A stretch of 25,792 bases of DNA, from positions 1-25,792 of the forward strand of contig DASRZM010000006.1 in assembly GCA_035686365.1 (NCBI GenBank), in the 5' to 3' direction. The translations under genes and the position numbers were made by a program. Under the pieces are notes generated by a model. That model was not told the DNA's origin. It searched no databases and saw nothing but the letters and a program-made list of their open reading frames with translations. The first letter of the stretch is position 1; each line of letters begins with the position of its first letter. Origin of the DNA: DASRZM01 sp035686365. GTDB taxonomy: Bacteria; Pseudomonadota; Gammaproteobacteria; Xanthomonadales; Xanthomonadaceae. This document shows, piece after piece, positions 16,689-22,925 of this stretch.

Positions 16689-17141
16689 CTAATCCGTGGA
16701 CTTGCCGCGACGGCCCGAGTGGCGCTTGCTCTTGACCTCGTCCTTGGTGACGGTGCCGTCCTTGTTGGCGTCCATGCGCTCGAAGTGCGCATCGGCCTTG
16801 GCGGACATCTCCGCGGTGGAGACGCGGCCGTCACCGTTGGTGTCGTGGCGCTTCAGATAGCGCTCCTGCATCCGGCGCTCGCGCGCGGCCTTGTGCTCCT
16901 CGTAGCTGATGAAGCCATCTTTGTTCGCGTCCAGCTCGGCCAGGTGCTTCGCGCGCACGGCCTCGAACTCGGCACGGGTGACGGTGCCGTCGCCGTCGGT
17001 ATCCATCTTGTCGAAGAACATCTTGCCGTGGCCGTGGCCGTGGCCACCCGGGTTGGCGATCACCGCACCGCCGGCAAGCGCGCCGGCGGCAGCCAGCGCG
17101 GCGATCAGGGCGGAGCGGCGGAACAGGGGGGAAGTGTTCAT
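16689..17141 (-). CDS. Secreted EF-hand calcium-binding protein
   Basis: A 150-residue precursor with an N-terminal signal peptide (FRRSALIAALAAAGALAGG) and four EF-hand loops: DTDGDGTVTRAE (47-58), DANKDGFISYEE (71-82), DTNGDGRVSTAE (100-111) and DANKDGTVTKDE (124-135). All have Asp/Asn at positions 1, 3 and 5 and an acidic residue at 12. Just after the signal lies GGHGHGHGK, which could bind transition metals. It is predicted periplasmic or cell-surface and to bind Ca2+. It is the first gene of the minus-strand sigma cluster, so it may be part of the regulon or sensing circuit. The basic tail KSKRHSGRRGKSTD is unusual for an otherwise acidic fold. Confidence 0.88.
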   Translation of the reverse strand: MNTSPLFRRSALIAALAAAGALAGGAVIANPGGHGHGHGKMFFDKMDTDGDGTVTRAEFEAVRAKHLAELDANKDGFISYEEHKAARERRMQERYLKRHDTNGDGRVSTAEMSAKADAHFERMDANKDGTVTKDEVKSKRHSGRRGKSTD

Positions 17142-17267
17142 CGGTGCGTCTCGTGTTTGGGGGGGAAGAGGCGGGGGGTGCCTCAGGCCATTGAACGCAC
17201 CGGGCGGAGAAATCCGTCGGTCGGCGTGTGGGGGGTGTTCAGCATGGACAGGCGGCGTCGCGGGCCG

Positions 17268-17453
17268 ATCGCGGCCATGGGCCGCTCCCACCGCGGGGGT
17301 CCGATACAGCACCGTAGGAGCGGGCGTTGCCCGCGATCGGCGCGGCATGGGTCGATGCGGCATCCCGATCGCGGCCAACGGCCGCTCCTACAGGACATCG
17401 GGATGCGACGAGGCGCTTTTGGAGCCCGCGTGGGAGCGGCCCATGGCCGCGAT
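17268..17453. repeat. Family A REP cluster, four copies of different stem types
   Basis: The 343-bp gap 17142-17484 holds four alternating units and no gene that I can see. They are inverted at 17268-17291 (loop ATG, end CCAC), forward at 17314-17337 (stem GCGGGC-GTT-GCCCGC), inverted at 17368-17391 (stem GCGGCC-GTT-GGCCGC when read forward) and forward at 17430-17453 (GTGGGAGC, stem GCGGCC-CAT-GGCCGC). The first and last are the same CAT-loop subtype in opposite orientation and bracket the other two. Confidence 0.92.
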
Positions 17454-17484
17454 CGACTCGCAGCAGGGCAGATGCCCAGGGGCC

Positions 17485-17946
17485 TCACGGTATGGCGTCG
17501 AGATCCACCCGGTACACGCGGTCGTGCTCATCGTGCGCGATCGGCTCGCCGGGCTCCACGCCCAGCAGCTCCGCAAGCTCCGGCGTCGTGTTGCTGTGCC
17601 CCACGACGACCACGTTGCCCGGCACCGTACGCAGCTCCACCGCCAGCACGTCGAGCCGGCCATGTTCGTACTGGCGCAACTCCGCGCCGGAATCCTCGGC
17701 GATCGCGCGCGCGGTCTGCAAGGCGCGGCGCGTGGGCGTGGCGTACACGACGAACAGCTCGGGCGCCCCCAACGCCGCATGCCAGCCGTCGGCACGCTGC
17801 GCGCCGGCCTCGGAAAGTATCGGATCGTCGCCGTCGCCGGCCTCGGCATGGCGGATCAGGAAGGCGTGCTGGTCGGCGTCGGACGCATGTGCCGCTGCGG
17901 CGCAGGCGAGGGTGGCGAACAGGGCGAGGGTGTGGATCGGCCTCAT
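17485..17946 (-). CDS. Secreted histidine phosphatase-superfamily protein (SixA-like)
   Basis: A 153-residue precursor with a signal peptide (MRPIHTLALFATLACAAAAHAS). The histidine phosphatase catalytic motif is FLIRHAEAGDGDDPILSEAG (Arg32, His33), followed by YATPTRRALQTA with the conserved Arg and by the second histidine in VVVVGHSNTTPELAELLG (His117). Small size and the short RHAE core resemble SixA phosphohistidine phosphatases, but export to the periplasm argues for another phosphoester substrate, as in other secreted phosphoglycerate-mutase-like proteins. The start ATG 17946 lies directly before the signal peptide. It is divergent from icmF across a repeat-rich spacer. Confidence 0.82.
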   Translation of the reverse strand: MRPIHTLALFATLACAAAAHASDADQHAFLIRHAEAGDGDDPILSEAGAQRADGWHAALGAPELFVVYATPTRRALQTARAIAEDSGAELRQYEHGRLDVLAVELRTVPGNVVVVGHSNTTPELAELLGVEPGEPIAHDEHDRVYRVDLDAIP

Positions 17947-18017
17947 CGGGGGCGCATTCCAGTGTGCAGTCCCGACAGGGTGCACGAGCGAGGTGAAAGT
18001 GTCGTCGGCGGGAAATG

Positions 18018-18264
18018 ACTCAACCCCCTCCCGGCCTCCCCCTCCGCGCCTTCGGCGCGCAAGGGGAGGAGTGACTCCAGCGAAGGCATGCGTCGCCCCC
18101 TCCCTTTCGCGCAGCGCAGGAGTAGTCCCCCTCCCTTTCGCGCCGCGAAGGGGAGGGATGGGGAGGGGTCGCGCGGCGCAGCCGCGCGCTGGCATGGCAC
18201 GCGCGCGGAGACTCAACCCCCTCCCGGCCTCCCCCTCCGCGCCTTCGGCGCGCAAGGGGAGGAG
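18018..18264. repeat. Family B repeat array upstream of icmF
   Basis: The 368-bp spacer 17947-18314 is mostly family B. Two identical 54-bp half-units (18018-18071 and 18211-18264; ACTCAACCCCCTCCCGG, CTCCGCGCCTTCGGCGCGC, AAGGGGAGGAG) flank a truncated forward piece at about 18096-18125. A full forward unit follows at 18127-18188, with the CGCGCGGC-GCA-GCCGCGCG hairpin. After the array only about 50 bp remain before the icmF start. Confidence 0.88.
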
Positions 18265-18277
18265 CATCGGTCCGCGC

Positions 18278-18283
18278 TACAAT
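18278..18283 (+). promoter_or_regulatory. Possible -10 element of icmF
   Basis: TACAAT stands 31 bp before the icmF ATG. The position where a -35 would lie is the end of a family B repeat and shows no TTGACA-like hexamer, so only the -10 can be supported. Confidence 0.3.
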
Positions 18284-18314
18284 TGCCGGGTTTTCCGCGT
18301 CTTACGGAGCCTCG

Positions 18315-21300
18315 ATGAGCACCCCCGCCAGCCAGATGCCGGCCAAGGACCCCTCCGAAGCCACGCCGCTGCGTTTCGTCACCGCCGCCAGCCTGTTCGA
18401 CGGCCACGACGCGGCCATCAACATCATGCGCCGGCTGATCCAGGCGCAGGGCGCCGAGGTGGTGCACCTGGGCCACAACCGCGCCGTGGAGGACGTGGTG
18501 CGCGCGGCGCTGCAGGAAGACGCCAACGCCATCGCCGTGTCCTCCTACCAGGGCGGCCACGTGGAGTACTTCAAGTACATGGTCGACATGCTGCGCGAGC
18601 GCAACGCCGGCCACATCAAGGTGTTCGGCGGCGGCGGCGGCACCATCACGCCGGACGAGATCAAGGAGCTGCAGGACTACGGCGTGGAGCGCATCTACCA
18701 CCCCAACGACGGCATGCACATGGGGCTGGTGGCGATGATCGAGGACGTGGTGCGGCGCGCCGGGAAAGGCCGGGACTCGGGACTCGGGACTCGGGACCCG
18801 GTCGATCCCGTACCTTCCCTGGACGATGAAATTGCCATCGGCCGGCTGCTATCCGCCATCGAGGAAGGCGCCTTCTCCGACTCCGAGCTCGCCATGCTGC
18901 GACGCCAGTGGGCAGGCCGCGGCGCCCACCCCGAGTCCCGAGCCCCGAGTCCCGAGTCCCGAGGGCGCGCAGCGCCCGTCGTAGGCATCACCGGCACCGG
19001 AGGCGCAGGAAAATCAAGCGTTACCGACGAACTCCTCATCCGTTTTCTACAGCACTTCCCGGAGATGCGCATCGCCGTGATCGCGGTGGACCCCACCCGC
19101 CGCCGCACCGGCGGCGCGCTGCTGGGCGACCGCATCCGCATGAACGCCCTGCGCAGTCCACGCGTGTTCATGCGCTCGATGGCCACCCGCCGCCAGCACG
19201 TGTCCACCAGCGCGGTGCTGGTCGATTGCATCGCCGCCATCAAGGGCCTGGGCTTCGACCTGGTCATCGTCGAGACCGCCGGCATCGGCCAGTCCGACAC
19301 CGAGATCGTCGACCTGGTCGACTTCCCCGTCTACGTGATGACCTCCGACTACGGCGCCGCCAGCCAGCTCGAGAAGATCGACATGCTGGATTTTGCGGAA
19401 CTCGTCGTGCTGAACAAGTTCGACAAGCGCGGCGCCGAAGACGCCCTGCGCGACGTGCGCAAGCAATGGAAGCGCAACCGCACCGCCTTCAAGATGGCCG
19501 ACGAGGACGTGCCGGTCTATCCCACCATTGCCAGCCAGTTCAACGACCCGGGCGTGACCTGGATGTTCGCCAACCTGTGCCGGTTGCTGCGCGAGAAACT
19601 CGGCAAGCGCGAGGCGGGGCAGGGCGAGGCCGGGCAGATCGCTGGCAACGCCGGCTCCTACAGCGCCGACGACACCCCAGTCACCACCCCCACCGCCCGC
19701 CCCACTGTAGGAGCCGGCGTTGCCGGCGACCGACTTCCTTCCCCCCGCTGCGACTTCAATCCCGAGCTGGAGGTCAAGCTCAAGCAGCCGCGCGCCACCA
19801 TCCTGATCCCCGGCGCCCGCGTGCGCTACCTGGCCGAGATCGCCGAGCAGGGCAGGGCGATCAACGGCGGCATCGAGGACATGGCCGAGCAGGCGAGCAA
19901 GGCGCAGAGCTGCTACGAGGCGCTGCAGGAGCTGGAGGATCCCAAGCTGCCGAAGCCGCTGGAGCTTTACGACTCCGAGGATCTGGTCGCCGGCAACGCC
20001 GGCTCCTACAAGGGCTCCGCTGGTTCCGCTGGTCCCGCCACTGGCGCAACTGCCTCCCCCGACCCCCTTTCCCCTGTAGGAGCCGGCGTTGCCGGCGAAC
20101 CATCCCGCGAAACACCCCACGCCCACCCCACAACCGACCGCTCCCTCCTCACCCTGCGCCAACGCTACAACGCTGCCCTGGACTCCCTGACCCCCGAGGC
20201 GCTCAAGCTCCTGCGCAAATGGCCCCAGCGCTACCAATCCGTCACCGAAGAAATCACCGAATACCACGTCCGCGACCAATCCATCCGCGTCGAAAACTAC
20301 CGCGAATCCCTGAGCCACCAGAAGATCCCCAAGATCGCCCCGCCCACCTACCGCGACTGGGGCGACCTGCTGCGCTTCCTGATGCGCGAGAACCTCCCCG
20401 GCGGCTACCCCTACACCGGCGGCGTCTACCCCTACCGCCGCGCCGGCGAGGACCCGATCCGCATGTTTGCCGGCGAGGGCACGCCCGAGCGCACCAACCG
20501 CCGCTTCCACTACCTCAGCCAGGGCCTGCCCGCCGCGCGCCTGTCCACCGCCTTCGACAGCGTCACCCTGTACGGCGAGGACCCGGCCGAGCGCCCCGAC
20601 ATCTACGGCAAGATCGGCAACTCCGGCGTCTCCATCGCCACCCTGGACGACATGAAGAAGCTGTACTCCGGCTTCGACCTGTGCGCGCCCACCACCAGCG
20701 TGTCGATGACCATCAACGGCCCGGCGCCGATGATCCTGGCCATGTTCATGAACACCGCCATCGACCAGCAGGTGGAGAAGTGGCTGCGCGAGGACGGCAA
20801 GCGCTGGGACGCCGCGCACGAAAAGATCGAGCAGATCTTCGAAGGCCGCCAGCGCCCCGAATACGCCGGCATGCTGCCCGACGGCAACGACGGGCTGGGC
20901 CTGGGACTGCTCGGCGTCACCGGCGAGGAGGTGGTCGAGCGCGAGACCTACGAGCGCATCCAGGCCGAGACCGTCAAGGTGGTGCGCGGCACCGTGCAGG
21001 CCGACATCCTCAAGGAGGACCAGGCCCAGAACACCTGCATCTTCAGCACCGAGTTCGCGCTGCGGATGATGGGCGACATCCAGCAGTACTTCGTCGACCA
21101 CAAGGTGCGCAACTTCTACTCGGTGTCGATCTCCGGCTACCACATCGCCGAGGCCGGCGCGAACCCGATCAGCCAGCTCGCCTTCACGCTGTCCAACGGT
21201 TTCACCATCGTCGAGTACTACCTCGCCCGCGGCATGGACATCGACGACTTCGCGCCCAACCTGAGCTTCTTCTTCTCCAACGGCATGGACCCGGAGTACA

Positions 21301-22133
21301 CCGTGATCGGCCGCGTCGCCCGCCGCATCTGGGCCCGCGCCATGCGCGAGCGCTACGGCGCCTCCGCCCGCAGCCAGATGATGAAGTACCACGTGCAGAC
21401 CTCCGGCCGCTCGCTGCACGCCCAGGAAATCCAGTTCAACGACATCCGCACCACGCTGCAGGCCCTGTACGCCCTGTTCGACAACTGCAACAGCCTGCAC
21501 ACCAACGCCTACGACGAGGCCATCACCACGCCCACCGAAGAGAGCGTGCGCCGCGCCGTGGCCATCCAGATGATCATCAACCGCGAGCTGGGCCTGAACT
21601 TCAACGAGAACCCCTGGCAGGGCAGCTTCATCGTCGAGCGCCTCACCGACATCGTCGAGGAAGCCGTCTACAAGGAGTTCGAAGCCATCTCCGAGCGCGG
21701 CGGCGTGCTCGGCGCCATGGACACCATGTACCAGCGCGGCAAGATCCAGGAAGAAAGCCTCTACTACGAAGCCAAGAAACACGACGGCAGCCTGCCCCTG
21801 ATCGGCGTCAACACCTTCCTCCCCAGGGAACACGCCGGCGACATCGTCACCGAGATCGAACTGATCCGCTCCACCGACGCCGAAAAGAAACAGCAGATCA
21901 CCAACGTTGCCAGCTTCCAGAAGCTCCGCGCAGAAACTGTAGGAGCCGCCGTTGGCGGCGAAAACCGCCCCACAAATGCGACCCATCCAGGCACCCTCCC
22001 ACACCTCCAACAAACCGCCCGCAACCGCGAAAACGTCTTCGCAGCCCTGATGGAAGCCGTCAAATACAACTCCCTGGGCCAGATCAGCCACGCCCTGTAC
22101 GAAGTCGGCGGCGAATACCGCCGCAACATGTAA
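18315..22133 (+). CDS. icmF: Fused isobutyryl-CoA mutase (IcmF) with repeat-expanded linkers
   Basis: AdoCbl-dependent mutase interconverting isobutyryl-CoA and n-butyryl-CoA, with its G-protein chaperone in the same chain. Domains: B12-binding (about 19-150, DGHDAAI with His31; VFGGGGGTI); MeaB-like GTPase (about 220-435, GITGTGGAGKSS with Lys233, ETAGIGQSD, NKFDKRG); helical linker; mutase barrel (about 640-1200, GKIGNSGVSI, SISGYHIAEAGANP). Gln905 (DQAQNT) stands where methylmalonyl-CoA mutases have Arg, favouring an acyl over a carboxyacyl substrate. Length is 1272 residues, against about 1090 for known IcmF. The excess lies in interdomain linkers that contain two heptad arrays and five GTAG repeats, all in frame. 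Shine-Dalgarno ACGGAG (18304-18309) supports ATG 18315. The TAA is 7 bp before the next gene. Confidence 0.92.
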   Translation: MSTPASQMPAKDPSEATPLRFVTAASLFDGHDAAINIMRRLIQAQGAEVVHLGHNRAVEDVVRAALQEDANAIAVSSYQGGHVEYFKYMVDMLRERNAGHIKVFGGGGGTITPDEIKELQDYGVERIYHPNDGMHMGLVAMIEDVVRRAGKGRDSGLGTRDPVDPVPSLDDEIAIGRLLSAIEEGAFSDSELAMLRRQWAGRGAHPESRAPSPESRGRAAPVVGITGTGGAGKSSVTDELLIRFLQHFPEMRIAVIAVDPTRRRTGGALLGDRIRMNALRSPRVFMRSMATRRQHVSTSAVLVDCIAAIKGLGFDLVIVETAGIGQSDTEIVDLVDFPVYVMTSDYGAASQLEKIDMLDFAELVVLNKFDKRGAEDALRDVRKQWKRNRTAFKMADEDVPVYPTIASQFNDPGVTWMFANLCRLLREKLGKREAGQGEAGQIAGNAGSYSADDTPVTTPTARPTVGAGVAGDRLPSPRCDFNPELEVKLKQPRATILIPGARVRYLAEIAEQGRAINGGIEDMAEQASKAQSCYEALQELEDPKLPKPLELYDSEDLVAGNAGSYKGSAGSAGPATGATASPDPLSPVGAGVAGEPSRETPHAHPTTDRSLLTLRQRYNAALDSLTPEALKLLRKWPQRYQSVTEEITEYHVRDQSIRVENYRESLSHQKIPKIAPPTYRDWGDLLRFLMRENLPGGYPYTGGVYPYRRAGEDPIRMFAGEGTPERTNRRFHYLSQGLPAARLSTAFDSVTLYGEDPAERPDIYGKIGNSGVSIATLDDMKKLYSGFDLCAPTTSVSMTINGPAPMILAMFMNTAIDQQVEKWLREDGKRWDAAHEKIEQIFEGRQRPEYAGMLPDGNDGLGLGLLGVTGEEVVERETYERIQAETVKVVRGTVQADILKEDQAQNTCIFSTEFALRMMGDIQQYFVDHKVRNFYSVSISGYHIAEAGANPISQLAFTLSNGFTIVEYYLARGMDIDDFAPNLSFFFSNGMDPEYTVIGRVARRIWARAMRERYGASARSQMMKYHVQTSGRSLHAQEIQFNDIRTTLQALYALFDNCNSLHTNAYDEAITTPTEESVRRAVAIQMIINRELGLNFNENPWQGSFIVERLTDIVEEAVYKEFEAISERGGVLGAMDTMYQRGKIQEESLYYEAKKHDGSLPLIGVNTFLPREHAGDIVTEIELIRSTDAEKKQQITNVASFQKLRAETVGAAVGGENRPTNATHPGTLPHLQQTARNRENVFAALMEAVKYNSLGQISHALYEVGGEYRRNM
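18771..18801 (+). repeat. Family D heptad array (GGGACTC) in icmF, forward
   Basis: Three GGGACTC heptads plus a partial unit, read as GRDSGLGTRDP directly after the B12-binding domain (residues about 153-163). An inverted array stands 128 bp downstream. Relatives have no such sequence that I recall. Confidence 0.88.
18929..18963 (-). repeat. Family D heptad array in icmF, inverted
   Basis: Units of the type CCCGAGT (the reverse complement of ACTCGGG), one with CCCGAGC, are read as HPESRAPSPESRG just before the GTPase domain. Together with 18771-18801 this forms an inverted pair enclosing a segment (PSLDDEIAIGRLLSAIEEGA) that looks native to the linker helix. Confidence 0.88.
19638..19730. 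repeat. Family A REP pair inside icmF (first)
   Basis: An inverted unit at 19638-19661 (read IAGNAGSY) and a forward unit at 19707-19730 (read VGAGVAGD) face away from each other across 45 bp. They lie after the last GTPase-domain helix (LLREKLGKREAG) and before the FNPELEVKLKQPRATI segment. The stem is GCCGGC-GTT-GCCGGC, with one mismatch in the first copy. Both begin at codon position 1. Confidence 0.93.
19986..20099. repeat. Family A REP pair inside icmF (second)
   Basis: An inverted unit at 19986-20009 (VAGNAGSY) and a forward unit at 20076-20099 (VGAGVAGE) are separated by 66 bp encoding KGSAGSAGPATGATASPDPL. They lie in the linker between the helical region and the mutase domain. Again both start at codon position 1 and have the GCCGGC stem. 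Confidence 0.93.
21939..21962 (+). repeat. Family A REP inside icmF, C-terminal linker
   Basis: A single forward unit with the stem GCCGCC-GTT-GGCGGC, read VGAAVGGE (residues 1209-1216). It lies between the mutase barrel and the last conserved helix (ENVFAALMEAVKYNSLGQIS). The truncated icmF copy downstream has different repeat sequence at this same point. Confidence 0.92.
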
Positions 22134-22140
22134 CACCGCA

Positions 22141-22650
22141 ATGGCATTCCGCGTTCACGAGATCTTCCACGCACTCGCGCAGGCCGACGCACGCTACGTC
22201 GTCGTCGGCGGTCTGGCCGTTATACTCCATGGTCACCTGCGCGCCACCCGCGATCTCGACCTCGTCATCTCGCTGGAGCAGGCCAACTGTGCCAAGGCGT
22301 TGCGTGCACTCTCCGGCATCGGCCTGCGACCGCGGCTTCCCGTCCCGATGGAGGCCTTCAGCGACCCCTCCATCCGTGAACAGTGGCATCGCGACCGCAA
22401 CATGGAGGTATTCCAGCTCTGGGATCCCGCGAACGAGGAACGCTCCGTGGATCTTTTCGTTCACGAACCCATCGACTTCGAGGAGCTCTACGGCGCCGCC
22501 GTGACCAGGGAGCTGCACGGGGTACCGATCAGGGTCGCCGCCATCCACCACCTGATCCGGATGAAGCGCCTGGCAGGTCGCCCGCGCGACCTTGACGACA
22601 TCGCCGCCCTGCGCCAGATTGCAGCTGAAACCGGCCAGCCCACCGAATGA
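22141..22650 (+). CDS. Nucleotidyltransferase-fold protein (AbiEii/MNT-like)
   Basis: A 169-residue protein with the nucleotidyltransferase core YVVVGGLAVILHGHLRATRD and DLDLVI: Gly23-Gly24, then Asp38 and Asp40 as the DxD metal pair, and a third acidic residue in RSVDLFV (Asp104). The C-terminal part (VAAIHHLIRMKRLAGRPRDL, DDIAALR) is the usual ending of this group. Members include toxins and antitoxins that transfer nucleotides to RNA or protein, as well as uncharacterised genes. The gene begins 7 bp after the icmF stop and lacks its own clear ribosome site, so it may depend on icmF translation. The next ORF overlaps its stop (ATGA). A toxin-antitoxin role is plausible but not shown. Confidence 0.72.
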   Translation: MAFRVHEIFHALAQADARYVVVGGLAVILHGHLRATRDLDLVISLEQANCAKALRALSGIGLRPRLPVPMEAFSDPSIREQWHRDRNMEVFQLWDPANEERSVDLFVHEPIDFEELYGAAVTRELHGVPIRVAAIHHLIRMKRLAGRPRDLDDIAALRQIAAETGQPTE

Positions 22651-22853
22651 ATCCTACCCAGCCAGACCTGCGCTGCACGTTCTCCGACGCCGAGCGCAAC
22701 AACCTGCTCGCCGGCATCCGGCTCAGCACGCAGGCCAAGATCGACTTCTTCGAGGAAATGGTCTCGCTCGCCGTCGCGACCGGCGCCCGAGACCGGTCGG
22801 AGCCCGATGCGCCCCGGGGAAAGGTGCCGCGCCGCAGCGGCGGGGCGACGTAG
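22647..22853 (+). CDS. Small protein coupled to the nucleotidyltransferase
   Basis: A 68-residue ORF whose ATG overlaps the nucleotidyltransferase stop. Its middle reads NLLAGIRLSTQAKIDFFEEM followed by VSLAVATGARD, a single amphipathic helical unit. Short proteins with a similar (L)S..(K/R)(I/L).(F/W)(L/F)EE(M/A) helix commonly follow such nucleotidyltransferase genes as far as I recall, so I consider it a real partner. The C-terminus (APRGKVPRRSGGAT) is low in complexity. Function unknown. There is no HEPN Rx4-6H motif, so it is not a classic HEPN toxin. Confidence 0.6.
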   Translation: MNPTQPDLRCTFSDAERNNLLAGIRLSTQAKIDFFEEMVSLAVATGARDRSEPDAPRGKVPRRSGGAT

Positions 22854-22880
22854 ACAACCGCGGCGTTTTCGTTATTGGAG

Positions 22881-22909
22881 CGACGGCGCCGGACTTGCCG
22901 GCGCCGTCG
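22881..22909. terminator. Hairpin between convergent genes
   Basis: CGACGGCGCCGG (22881-22892) pairs perfectly with CCGGCGCCGTCG (22898-22909) around ACTTG. It lies between the small ORF (plus) and the subtilase gene (minus), 16 bp from the latter's stop. There is no clear T-run, so intrinsic termination is uncertain. Confidence 0.5.
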
Positions 22910-22925
22910 GCTGCAAGGCGCCGCC

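Noticed and set aside
18315..22133. Methylmalonyl-CoA mutase as the call for the large mutase
   Set aside because: The domain order B12-GTPase-mutase and Gln905 in DQAQNT are IcmF traits; methylmalonyl-CoA mutase has Arg there and a different domain order.
18771..22133. icmF as a decayed gene because of many repeats
   Set aside because: The frame is intact over 1272 codons, the catalytic motifs are kept, and repeats occur only in linkers.
19047..22136. Antisense open frame of over 1000 codons opposite icmF
   Set aside because: Composition follows from GC-rich codon bias of icmF; no recognisable domain or start signal.
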